Below, piece by piece: positions 9,019 through 17,105 of a stretch of 64,000 nt of DNA. Below the pieces are notes generated by a model, which was given only the letters and a program-made list of their open reading frames with translations, did not search any database and had not been told where the DNA came from. This stretch comes from Phormidesmis sp963789215. Its GTDB lineage: Bacteria; Cyanobacteriota; Cyanobacteriia; Phormidesmidales; Phormidesmidaceae. Within the stretch, counting starts at the first letter, position 1; every line of letters begins with the position of its first letter. The position numbers were made by a program, and so were the translations under genes. The stretch is taken from NCBI GenBank assembly GCA_963789215.1, contig CAWBJY010000004.1, positions 482,123 to 546,122 on the forward strand, given 5' to 3'.

Positions 9019-9615
9019 AACAGGGCTGCTTTTATAGCGACTCAGACCAGGCGTTTGGACAACTGGCTATTTGAACTGAGTGCTATTTGAGCAGCGCTTC
9101 AAACCTCAATAGCGATTACATGAACGAACACCGCTAATTTACACGAACAAATTTGGGCGAAGCTCAGGGTATTTTCGGGCGGCGCTGCGGATCTGTTCTT
9201 CACGAACGCTTCATGAAAATCGTGAAATGACGAAATGTAAAGGGCTTGCCGGTTAATCGACCGTCACATTAGTAGCCTATGTTACTTATGCATTCTTAAA
9301 TCTTTGTTTCGGATAACTAATCAATCAGATCTGTTTTTAACGGTGCATAGCTGCATAGTCCACAAAAAACTATGCAATTTTATGCATCTAATTAAGAATA
9401 ATTCGCCTTCAGGAAGCGTCTGTTTCTGACTAAAGGCAGTTCTAATTTCTCAAATAATTTTAATTTGAACGCAATATCTACTCCCAATGGAGGATGTGCG
9501 GGTGAAATAATAGATAGTTCAGATATTGGAATTAGTTTTTTGAATCAACTTTAATTTTTGTCACGGCCTCACTATTTGGGAGGATAGGCAGGCTGACAAC
9601 TTTTGGAGCCGGGTT
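9019..9615. other. AT-rich intergenic region between divergent rlpA-like gene and purM
   Basis: Nearly 600 bases with no gene. It must hold both divergent promoters. Its notable content is a cluster of five TGCATA hexamers on both strands between 9286 and 9386, listed separately. I looked for the c-di-AMP (ydaO) riboswitch that precedes many cell-wall hydrolase genes and did not see its conserved elements. Confidence 0.6.
9286..9386. promoter_or_regulatory. Cluster of TGCATA(G) motifs, candidate operator
   Basis: Motifs lie at 9286-9293 (TTATGCAT), 9344-9350 and 9352-9358 (TGCATAG twice), 9370-9376 (CTATGCA), and 9381-9386 (TATGCA). The second and third are direct repeats, and the fourth and fifth face them in inverted orientation; TGCATAG and CTATGCA can also form a hairpin. 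A binding site for an unidentified regulator of rlpA or purM is an inference. Confidence 0.4.
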
Positions 9616-10680
9616 ATGGATTATCGGGAAGCTGGGGTAGATGTTGAGGCGGGCCGGGCGTTTGTCGATAAGATTCGCGGCATGGTGAACGGGACGCGTC
9701 GCCCAGAGGTATTGGGTGGCTTGGGTGGTTTTGGTGGCTGCTTTGAGCTGCCGAGCGGGTATCAACGTCCGGTTTTGGTCTCGGGAACCGACGGGGTGGG
9801 GACAAAGCTGAAGCTGGCTCAGGCGTTGGATCGTCACGATACGGTGGGGATTGATTTGGTGGCGATGTGCGTGAATGATGTGCTGACGATTGGCGCGGAG
9901 CCGCTGTTCTTTTTAGATTATTTGGCGACGGGGAAGCTGGCACCGGAGCAGTTGGCGCAGGTGGTTGAGGGGGTGGCAAGTGGCTGTAAGACCTCGGGCT
10001 GCTCGCTTTTGGGGGGCGAGACGGCGGAGATGCCAGGATTCTACGGGCCGGGAGAGTACGACTTGGCCGGTTTTTGCGTGGGGATTGTGGAGAAAGCGCA
10101 GATGCTAGATGGCTCGAAGGTGCGGGTGGGCGATCGCATTATCGGACTGGCGAGTAGCGGCGTGCACAGCAATGGCTTTAGCCTCGTGCGCAAGATTATG
10201 GCGGATGCGAAGCGGGAGGCAAAAGAAGCCGGACGGGCCGCTGGCTATAGTTGGGCGGAAAAGCCGCCTGGTTTAGACGGTCAGTCTTTGGGCGAAGTGC
10301 TGCTAACGCCGACCCAGCTGTACGTGAAGCCGGTGCTGGCGGCGTTGAAGTCCGATTTGGAGATTCGTGGGATGGCGCATGTGACGGGCGGCGGACTGCC
10401 TGAGAATTTGCCGCGCTGTTTGGCTGAAGGGCAGGCAATTCGGCTGAATGCGCAGAGCTGGCCAGTGCTGCCGGTGTTTGAATGGTTGCGCTCGGCGGGG
10501 GAAGTGGCGCTGCCGGATATGTTCAATACCTTTAATATGGGTATTGGCTTCGCGGTAATGGTGCCTGCTGATCAGGTTGAAGCTGGGCGATCGCTTTTTG
10601 AACAGGAAGGCATTGCCGCTTATGAGATTGGTGAAGTGGTGGCCGGGAACGGCGAACTGTGGGGCCTCCCGACTGAGTGA
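9616..10680 (+). CDS. purM: Phosphoribosylformylglycinamidine cyclo-ligase
   Basis: PurM closes the imidazole ring in purine synthesis, turning FGAM into AIR with ATP. The 354-residue protein has MDYREAGVDVEAG at the start, SGTDGVGTKLKLAQ, GIDLVAMCVNDVLTIGAEPLFFLDY, GCSLLGGETAEMPGFY, and SSGVHSNGFSLVR, all hallmark AIR-synthase motifs, with the usual family length. It follows a long AT-rich leader and stands alone before the prohibitin gene. Confidence 0.97.
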   Translation: MDYREAGVDVEAGRAFVDKIRGMVNGTRRPEVLGGLGGFGGCFELPSGYQRPVLVSGTDGVGTKLKLAQALDRHDTVGIDLVAMCVNDVLTIGAEPLFFLDYLATGKLAPEQLAQVVEGVASGCKTSGCSLLGGETAEMPGFYGPGEYDLAGFCVGIVEKAQMLDGSKVRVGDRIIGLASSGVHSNGFSLVRKIMADAKREAKEAGRAAGYSWAEKPPGLDGQSLGEVLLTPTQLYVKPVLAALKSDLEIRGMAHVTGGGLPENLPRCLAEGQAIRLNAQSWPVLPVFEWLRSAGEVALPDMFNTFNMGIGFAVMVPADQVEAGRSLFEQEGIAAYEIGEVVAGNGELWGLPTE

Positions 10681-10807
10681 CTAAGATAGAAGCAACTGAG
10701 CGAAAAGTGACTGAGTGAAAAGATAGGGGAGCCGTTAAGCGGGCGTGTGCTTTTTTAGCGGCTGAGTAATCTGGAAAAAACGTCTATATATATAAGAGGG
10801 TTTTACA

Positions 10808-11647
10808 TTGACTGTGAATCAAGGAAATAGTCAGCCGGTAATCATTGCGGCGATCGCGACCGTAGTGGCAATCATTCTGGCTAGCAGCTTCGTGATTATC
10901 AATCCAGGGCAAGCCGGTGTCCTTAGCGTGTTGGGAAAAGCGCAGAATGGCGTTTTGCTAGAGGGGATTCATCTGAAGCCGCCGTTTGTGTCTTTTGTGG
11001 ACGTGTACGACATTACGGTGCAGAAGTTTGAGGTGCCCGCCGAAAGTTCGACTAAAGACCTGCAGGATCTGAAAGCTCGGTTTGCGATTAACTTTCGCTT
11101 GGATCCGCTTCAGATGGTAGATATTCGCCGAAAGCAGGGGTCTTTATCTAATATTGTGTCGAAGATTATTGCGCCGCAAACTCAGGAGTCGTTTAAGGTG
11201 GCAGCGGCTCGGCGGACGGTTGAGCAGGCAATTACTCAGCGAGCGCTGCTGAAAGATGACTTTGATGAAGCGCTAGCGCTGCGACTGGAAAAGTACGGAA
11301 TTGACGTGCTCGATACCAGTGTAATTGACCTGACATTCTCTCCGGAGTTCTCGCGGGCGGTAGAGGAAAAGCAAATTGCTGAGCAGCGAGCGCAGCGGGC
11401 TGTGTATGTGGCGCAAGAAGCTGAGCAAGAGGCGCAGGCTGAAGTTAACCGAGCAAAAGGTAGAGCCGAGTCGCAGCGACTGATTGCTGAAACGCTGAAG
11501 GCGCAGGGCGGAACTCTGGTGCTGCAAAAAGAAGCCATTGAAGCTTGGAGAGCAGGGGGGGCGCAGATGCCTCGCGTATTAGTAACGAGTGGTAGCGACG
11601 GCGGCGGTGTCCCGTTTATTTTTAACTTGGACAAAGGCGATCAGTAA
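10808..11647 (+). CDS. Prohibitin / SPFH-domain membrane protein
   Basis: The 279-residue protein has one N-terminal membrane segment (about residues 11-32), an SPFH/PHB domain (residues 33-200, with INPGQAGVLSVLGK and GIHLKPPF), and a long Ala/Glu/Arg-rich coiled coil (about 185-240). Prohibitins form ring assemblies in the cytoplasmic or thylakoid membrane and modulate FtsH-type proteases; the partner here is not shown. The start appears to be TTG 10808, seven bases after GAGGG. A strong bidirectional terminator follows. Confidence 0.88.
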   Translation: MTVNQGNSQPVIIAAIATVVAIILASSFVIINPGQAGVLSVLGKAQNGVLLEGIHLKPPFVSFVDVYDITVQKFEVPAESSTKDLQDLKARFAINFRLDPLQMVDIRRKQGSLSNIVSKIIAPQTQESFKVAAARRTVEQAITQRALLKDDFDEALALRLEKYGIDVLDTSVIDLTFSPEFSRAVEEKQIAEQRAQRAVYVAQEAEQEAQAEVNRAKGRAESQRLIAETLKAQGGTLVLQKEAIEAWRAGGAQMPRVLVTSGSDGGGVPFIFNLDKGDQ

Positions 11648-11675
11648 GTATCGGCAGTAAGCCTGAGTTCTGATT

Positions 11676-11718
11676 AAAAAAGCCCTGTGTTTAATATGCT
11701 AAACACAGGGCTTTTTTT
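11676..11718. terminator. Bidirectional intrinsic terminator
   Basis: A near-perfect 18-bp stem (arms 11676-11693 and 11700-11718, core GCCCTGTGTTTA) has A-runs on one side and a T-run on the other. It ends the prohibitin gene on the + strand and the small hydrophilic gene on the minus strand. Confidence 0.9.
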
Positions 11719-11720
11719 GG

Positions 11721-12077
11721 TTACGCTTCGCCCTTTCCTTTGGTGACTTCTCTCGCCATATTGCGATAGTCATCAGGATCGCTATCGCCAGGGCTGTCGA
11801 TATCGTCTATCTTGCCGGCTTCTTTGCTTCGGCCAGCTTTGCCTGTAGAGCTGCCGCTGCCTGCTGTGCCTTCGGCGCTTACTTTGCGACTTACCGGATT
11901 AGAGTCGCTAGATTGAGTGCCGGAGCCGCCGCTATTTTTTTGGGCTTCTTCGTACTCTGCGTCGAAGTTGGTTTTGGCCATGTCTCCGCTGGCCTTGTTT
12001 TTGGTGTCTTCGTCTGTGCTGTTCAAGTCCTCAGTGAGCTGCTGTGATTCTTGAGGGATGTTGTTTGGATCTGCCAT
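11721..12077 (-). CDS. Small hydrophilic protein of unknown function
   Basis: I do not recognise a family. The 118-residue product starts at MADPNNIPQESQQ, has no hydrophobic segment, and is rich in Ser, Gly, Asp, Glu, Lys and Asn, so it is probably disordered throughout. Acidic and basic residues are about balanced. It reads as a real gene because it has an ATG start, ends exactly at a strong terminator, and no better frame overlaps it. Disordered stress-related proteins often look like this, but no function can be stated. Confidence 0.6.
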   Translation of the reverse strand: MADPNNIPQESQQLTEDLNSTDEDTKNKASGDMAKTNFDAEYEEAQKNSGGSGTQSSDSNPVSRKVSAEGTAGSGSSTGKAGRSKEAGKIDDIDSPGDSDPDDYRNMAREVTKGKGEA

Positions 12078-12264
12078 ATTTGGATTCCTGTTTACTTTTT
12101 TACTTCCTCAGCTTATGGATCGGTGAAAGTCGAGGTCATATACCCGTTGGTGGAAATTTCGCCGCGCTCAGCTGCATTTGTGAATAGATATTCAGACTGC
12201 TGAGACGGCCAAGGATAGGGCTGAGCGCTAGACTGAATATAGAGTTTAAGAAATGTAACGAGCG

Positions 12265-13785
12265 ATGGATAATACGGCGCAAAAAGTAGTGGTTGTGGGC
12301 GCTGGTATTGGCGGGTTGACGGCTGCGGCGTTGCTAGCTCACCGTGGCTATCGGGTAAAAGTGTTTGATCAGGCGATTGTGCCGGGGGGCTGCGCGTCTA
12401 CGTTTAGGCGGCGAGGCTTTACGTTTGACGTTGGGGCAACGCAGGTGGCAGGGCTAGAACCGGGTGGAATTCACCGGCAGATATTTGAAGAATTAGGGAT
12501 TGAGCTGCCGCAAGCGAGTGAGTGCGATCCGGCCTGTGCGGTGTTTTTGCCGGGAGAACGTGAGCCGATTAATGTGTGGCGCGACCCGGTGAAGTGGAAA
12601 GTAGAGCGTGAGCGGCAGTTTCCGGGGAGTGCGCCTTTTTGGAACTTTATGCAGTCGATGTTTGACTATAGCTGGCGGTTTCAGCAGCGCGATCCGGTGT
12701 TGCCGCCGCGCAGTCTTTGGGATGTTTGGCAGCTAGCGATCGCTCTTCGACCCGACACGCTGCTGACGGTGCCGTTTACTTTCTCGACGGTAGGAGATAT
12801 TTTGCGGGGTTACGATCTCTATAAGAATCGGCGGCTGCGAACGTTTTTGGATATGCAGCTAAAGCTTTATTCGCAGACAACAGCGGATAAGACGGCGGTG
12901 CTGTATGCGGCAACTGCCTTGGGCATGTCGCAGGCTCCTCATGGGCTGTCTCACCTGGAAGGAAGTATGCAGGTTTTGAGCGATCGCCTGGTAGCCTCTT
13001 TAGAAAAAGATGGAGGGGAGCTGCATATGCGGCACCGGGTAAGCGCCATTCGTATTGAGAAGGGTCGGCCTACGCGAGTGAGCGTGACGCCCTTAAAAGG
13101 AAAGTCTCAGGCAGGGGAGTCTTGGGAAGAAGCTTGTGACCAAGTTGTTGCAAATGTAACGGTACAAAATCTTGTTCGACTAGCTGGCGATCGCAAGATG
13201 AAAGGGTACGAGCAGCGGGTGGGAAAGCTGCCGCCTTCTTCAGGTGCATTTGTTATTTATATGGGCGTGGAACAAGCTGCGGTGCCAGAAAACTGCCCGC
13301 CTCATTTACAGTTTATGTACGACTACGATGGGCCAATTGCAGAGAATAATTCTCTTTTTGTTTCGGTTAGTCGTGCGGGCGATGGCCGTGCCCCTAGCGG
13401 AAAGCTGACAATTATTGCGTCTTCTTTTACAGCAGTACAGCCCTGGTATGACTGCGATGAAGAGGGGTATAAAAAGATGAAAGAACGCTACACTCAAGCG
13501 GCCTTCTCTCGGCTAAAAGACTATTTCGACTTACGCTCTGATTATGTTGTTCATGTAGAAGCGGCAACGCCAAGAAGCTTTGAAACATTTACCGGGCGTG
13601 AACAGGGTATTGTCGGCGGCATTGGGCAAAGTGTGCCAACCTTTGGCCCTTTTGGATTTGCGACTAGAACGCCAGTTAAGAATTTGTGGCTAGTGGGTGA
13701 TAGCACCCATCCGGGTGAGGGCACTGCTGGCGTCAGCTATTCAGCAATGACAGCGGTGCGACAGATTGAAGCGGGTCGAAGATAG
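12265..13785 (+). CDS. crtD: Carotenoid C-3',4' desaturase, CrtD type
   Basis: The 506-residue flavoprotein has an N-terminal FAD dinucleotide fold (VVVVGAGIGGLTAAALLAHRGY), the CrtI-type PGGCASTFRRRGFTFDVGATQVAGLEPGG stretch, and a C-terminal FAD motif (NLWLVGDSTHPGEGTAGVSYSA). It resembles cyanobacterial CrtD, which adds a 3',4' double bond during myxol (myxoxanthophyll) synthesis. The related isomerase CrtH has the same fold and size, but the GLEPGGIHRQIFEELGI region reads as CrtD. The gene stands alone. Confidence 0.85.
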   Translation: MDNTAQKVVVVGAGIGGLTAAALLAHRGYRVKVFDQAIVPGGCASTFRRRGFTFDVGATQVAGLEPGGIHRQIFEELGIELPQASECDPACAVFLPGEREPINVWRDPVKWKVERERQFPGSAPFWNFMQSMFDYSWRFQQRDPVLPPRSLWDVWQLAIALRPDTLLTVPFTFSTVGDILRGYDLYKNRRLRTFLDMQLKLYSQTTADKTAVLYAATALGMSQAPHGLSHLEGSMQVLSDRLVASLEKDGGELHMRHRVSAIRIEKGRPTRVSVTPLKGKSQAGESWEEACDQVVANVTVQNLVRLAGDRKMKGYEQRVGKLPPSSGAFVIYMGVEQAAVPENCPPHLQFMYDYDGPIAENNSLFVSVSRAGDGRAPSGKLTIIASSFTAVQPWYDCDEEGYKKMKERYTQAAFSRLKDYFDLRSDYVVHVEAATPRSFETFTGREQGIVGGIGQSVPTFGPFGFATRTPVKNLWLVGDSTHPGEGTAGVSYSAMTAVRQIEAGRR

Positions 13786-13968
13786 GGTCTTTGAAGCTAG
13801 TTTTTTATCTCGAACCGATGTTAGCTAGGATAACAACCTTGTTTTAACGTTGGTGCAACAATGCCCTGTTTACCTAGTAATGCCTGTTTTGAAGGTTATT
13901 ACGTAGCGTAAAATATGCCATTTCTCTGGTTGAACGCCTGCTTTGAGAATTTAGATATTTGAGTATGA

Positions 13969-14976
13969 CTATGTATTGGTAACCTCCAAGCCCCTTAGTG
14001 GAATTTCTTCTGTAGTTATGGATGGCTCTACGCTAGGCGTTGTGACTGGCAAGAGATCTAGCTCTTGAATCTGCGGAATATCCCAGGCGAGTCCTACTGA
14101 TTGAAGCCCTTTGATGAGCCACCAGCCCGGATCGAGCTGCGATTGCTGTTCAAATCTAGCGTCGCTATTGGCGTTTTGATGGTTGTTCTGCCAGCTTCCG
14201 CTCATGGGGAGTAGGCTAAGCACCGGAGTATTGCCGCGCTGAATGGCAATGCCTTTGGCCTGGCGCGATCGCCGGTTGACCCGACAAGAGAGATAATCTG
14301 TGAGCCAAATGAGCGTGGCACAGAGGCTAATGCGAACATAGATGCCCCAAAAGATCCAGCTCCAGCCGCCGCAGTAATAGAACGCGATCGCTAACGGGAG
14401 CTGTTGAAACATCCAGGTTTGTTCTAACCATGGGTAGAACTTGTTGTGGGTGAGGCGTGGCTCGTACTGGACAATCGGGGGATAGTGAAGTTGAAAGTCG
14501 CAGTGCATGGTCCACAGCCAGTCGGTGAGGGGGTTGCGACGGCTGGTGAAGTAGTCGTGGCAGCGGGGCTGTGCCTGCGCCCATTCGCGAATATCGTGTT
14601 TTTCGATCAGGGTGAAGGGGCCACCGATACCGACGAGTACGCCCATATAGACTAGCGCCGCTTCTACCTGGGCATGGCATTGAAAACTGTTGTGAATGAG
14701 GCGGCGGTGGATGCCGACGGAGTAGCCTGCACAAAGGGCGATCGCACTCGTGAACAGGCAAAGTGCTAGGGCGTCCCACTGGAAAGTAGCGTAGCCGCCG
14801 AGCAAGGCTCCTCCGTACATGAGGGTGAACCAAAGCGATCGCGCGGGTGCCCAGTATACTTTCCCAAAAATGGGCGTAGAGCGTCCACAGTTGGTGTTTA
14901 TTCGGCTGAGATGAAGATTATTCGGCTGGCGCTCAGCTTCAGAGCAGGGCCTAATTCCTGGCTTGGGACTGCTCAT
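13969..14976 (-). CDS. Membrane fatty-acid-desaturase-like protein with degenerate histidine boxes
   Basis: The 335-residue protein has several hydrophobic segments and a desaturase layout. The first box is intact (HRRLIH, near residue 90). The second, normally HxxHH, reads as EWAQAQPRCHDYF, and the third, normally HNNHH, reads as WQNNHQN. Several of the iron-ligand histidines of an acyl desaturase are therefore missing. It may belong to a divergent desaturase branch with other ligands or have lost catalysis. The N-terminal 45 residues and the last 40 lie outside the desaturase core. Confidence 0.65.
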   Translation of the reverse strand: MSSPKPGIRPCSEAERQPNNLHLSRINTNCGRSTPIFGKVYWAPARSLWFTLMYGGALLGGYATFQWDALALCLFTSAIALCAGYSVGIHRRLIHNSFQCHAQVEAALVYMGVLVGIGGPFTLIEKHDIREWAQAQPRCHDYFTSRRNPLTDWLWTMHCDFQLHYPPIVQYEPRLTHNKFYPWLEQTWMFQQLPLAIAFYYCGGWSWIFWGIYVRISLCATLIWLTDYLSCRVNRRSRQAKGIAIQRGNTPVLSLLPMSGSWQNNHQNANSDARFEQQSQLDPGWWLIKGLQSVGLAWDIPQIQELDLLPVTTPSVEPSITTEEIPLRGLEVTNT

Positions 14977-15227
14977 GAGGGCTACTTAAAATGACGTTGA
15001 ACGCCTAACATTTGCGGTCTTTAACTAGCAAATTTTTGCTTTTTCATACTATGTCGATTTTTGCCTGGCGGCGGAATAACCTTAAGGAATGTTTTAAGAG
15101 ATTTGTCCGGATAAATAGATAAATAGCTGAGCGGCTGTATGGGCTGAGGCGATTGCGGAATGCTTGGGTAGATTTTGTAGACTATAGATTTTGTAGACTG
15201 TGGAGATAGCGTTTGTGTACAAGGCAT

Positions 15228-16289
15228 ATGGCAGTGGAGTCTGATGGGGTAGCGTCGAGTCAGTTTCAGGAGGCGCTGATACTGATTGAGTTAGCACGGC
15301 CTTTTGAGGCGCTGCCGCTGCTAGGAGAGGTGATTTTGTCGCAGCCTGATTTTGCGGAGGCTTACGTGCGGCGGGCGCAACTGCGGCGGCGACTGAATGA
15401 TTTGGAAGGGGCGATCGCAGACTATGCAAAGGCGATTAAACTGGCTCCGACGGTGGAGCTGTATTTGGCTCGGGCTTTGGTGTGGTTGGGCTTGGGTAAA
15501 GCAGAGGGCGCAGTAGGGGATGCTCGAAGGGCGATCGCGCTAGAGGCTGGTTTGGCGGGTGGGCATCGGCTTTTGGGGAAGGCGCTGGGTTTATTAGGTG
15601 ACGGGGAGGGGGCGATCGCGGCTTATAAACAGGCGGCTCGCTGCTATATTGACGCGAAGGATAAGGAGAATGCGACGCTTTGTTTGGGTCGGATTGAAGC
15701 GTTGCGATCGCTCCCGCCACTGTCGGCAGCGCAGCAGCAGGCAATCGACGGTTACGGTAAGGATTTAATCGCGCAGAATATGCAGACTGTGGCAACGCAG
15801 ACTGTGGCAACGCCAGAAGCTTTTTCGAAATCGCTGTGGCTAGATGACAAGTGGGCGGAGCATCAGCAAGCGGTGGAAGCGGTGCGGACGTTGCGCGATC
15901 AGCAAACAACAACTGCTGATCGAAAATCTGAATCTTCTGTTCTAATTAAATCGTTTGAGCGTCATCTGCCGGTTGTTGAAGCGTTGTTTGATGGGATAAC
16001 AACTTTTGACATGGTAATTGATCGCAATGCACCGCACTCAATTATTACGCAGCAGATGGCGCAGCAGTTGAATTTGGAGCTGGTGAGTTATCAGTACGTT
16101 TATTTGGCTGATGGGGTACCGATGGAATTGCCAGTTGCTCGATTGCGCTCTGTGGCAATAGGGGAAACTGTGATTACGGATGTGGATGTGGCCGTTGCGC
16201 CAGATACGCAAACTGCGCTGCTAGGCAAGAATTGTTTTGGCTCTTTGAGCGTGAGAATTAGCGGTAATAAGATAACATTTGGTCGCTAA
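15228..16289 (+). CDS. TPR protein with C-terminal retropepsin-like aspartyl-protease fold
   Basis: The 353-residue protein has N-terminal TPR helices (about residues 10-155, such as AEAYVRRAQLRRRLNDLEGA) and a C-terminal domain (about 235-353) that follows the clan AA aspartyl-protease pattern: a hydrophobic strand with Asp, then SIITQQMAQQLNL, then LLGKNCFGSLSVRI. The expected DTG triad reads DRN (MVIDRNAPHS), so peptidase activity is doubtful. ATG 15228 is the preferred start; a TTG at 15213 is in frame. A 16-bp tandem duplication (15169-15200) lies just upstream. Confidence 0.7.
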   Translation: MAVESDGVASSQFQEALILIELARPFEALPLLGEVILSQPDFAEAYVRRAQLRRRLNDLEGAIADYAKAIKLAPTVELYLARALVWLGLGKAEGAVGDARRAIALEAGLAGGHRLLGKALGLLGDGEGAIAAYKQAARCYIDAKDKENATLCLGRIEALRSLPPLSAAQQQAIDGYGKDLIAQNMQTVATQTVATPEAFSKSLWLDDKWAEHQQAVEAVRTLRDQQTTTADRKSESSVLIKSFERHLPVVEALFDGITTFDMVIDRNAPHSIITQQMAQQLNLELVSYQYVYLADGVPMELPVARLRSVAIGETVITDVDVAVAPDTQTALLGKNCFGSLSVRISGNKITFGR

Positions 16290-16409
16290 CGGGCACCGAC
16301 TGAAGAAAGAACAACAGAGATGGTAAATACTCCACAAGACTCTGTGATCGCTGTGCGGGGCTGTAAATGGTGGATAATGACGAGTGTTGTTATGCGTAGA
16401 ATAAATACG

Positions 16410-16874
16410 ATGCCACTCCCTGATAATTTGACGACTCTTGACGGTGAACCGCTTTCGGCAGATGCGACTAAAGGCAAGGTTGTTTTGTTTGTAAATGTGG
16501 CCAGCCAGTGTGGGTTGACGCCTCAGTATGACGGATTGGTGGCGTTGGAGAAGGCATATGGCGATCGCGGCTTAACGATTGTGGGCGTTCCTTGCAATCA
16601 GTTTGGCAATCAGGAGCCGGGTAGCCCGGATCAGATTAAGGACTTTACGAAGTCTAGGTACGATGTGAATTTTCCCTTACTCGAAAAGCAAGACGTTAAT
16701 GGCGCTAATCGGAGTCCGCTGTATCAGTTTTTGGTGGGTGATGGGCCAGATATCGACTGGAACTTTGGTAAGTTTTTGGTCGGCCGCGATGGGACGACGG
16801 TTGAGCGGTTTGGCCCTCAGACTGCGCCGGATGATGCTGGGCTGAAGGCGGCGATTGAGAAAGCTTTAGGCTGA
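16410..16874 (+). CDS. Glutathione peroxidase, cysteine type
   Basis: The 154-residue protein reduces hydrogen or lipid peroxides. It has the peroxidatic Cys in NVASQCGLTPQY, the Gln-containing VPCNQFGNQEPG, and the WNFGKFLV Trp motif, so it is a cysteine (not selenocysteine) form that may draw on NADPH or thioredoxin rather than glutathione, as cyanobacterial homologues do. The start is set at ATG 16410 (MPLPDNL), giving the usual length; upstream in-frame ATGs would add a tail the family lacks. Tandem repeats begin right after the stop. Confidence 0.9.
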   Translation: MPLPDNLTTLDGEPLSADATKGKVVLFVNVASQCGLTPQYDGLVALEKAYGDRGLTIVGVPCNQFGNQEPGSPDQIKDFTKSRYDVNFPLLEKQDVNGANRSPLYQFLVGDGPDIDWNFGKFLVGRDGTTVERFGPQTAPDDAGLKAAIEKALG

Positions 16875-16960
16875 AAAACGGTAGGCTAAAAAAACGGTAG
16901 GCTAAAAAACGGTCATTGCCGTTTGGCTCTTGTAACAATACAGCCTTGTAACAATACAGC
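16874..16960. repeat. Two short tandem repeat arrays downstream of the glutathione peroxidase gene
   Basis: From the stop codon, a unit of about 15 bases containing AAAACGGTAGGCT is present about three times (16874-16914). Then CTTGTAACAATACAGC occurs twice in perfect tandem (16929-16944 and 16945-16960). The two units are unrelated to each other. Confidence 0.8.
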
Positions 16961-17105
16961 TCGAAACCTAAAGAAAGAAAACAACGTGTAACGGTTGGGC
17001 TTGATGCCTCATATCTTGAAATAGAGTGACCTGCTACTTGCACGCTGAGACGATTCGCTCGTATCACGGTTGTCAAATGCTTTGAAGTGCTGGAGCCATA
17101 AGGTG

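Noticed and set aside
9019..9615. A ydaO (c-di-AMP) riboswitch upstream of the RlpA-like gene
   Set aside because: I looked because many such genes have one, but none of the conserved elements is recognisable on either strand.
17038..17044. TTGCACG half-site upstream of rcaE
   Set aside because: The base four positions later is not followed by a second half-site, so this is not an L-box.
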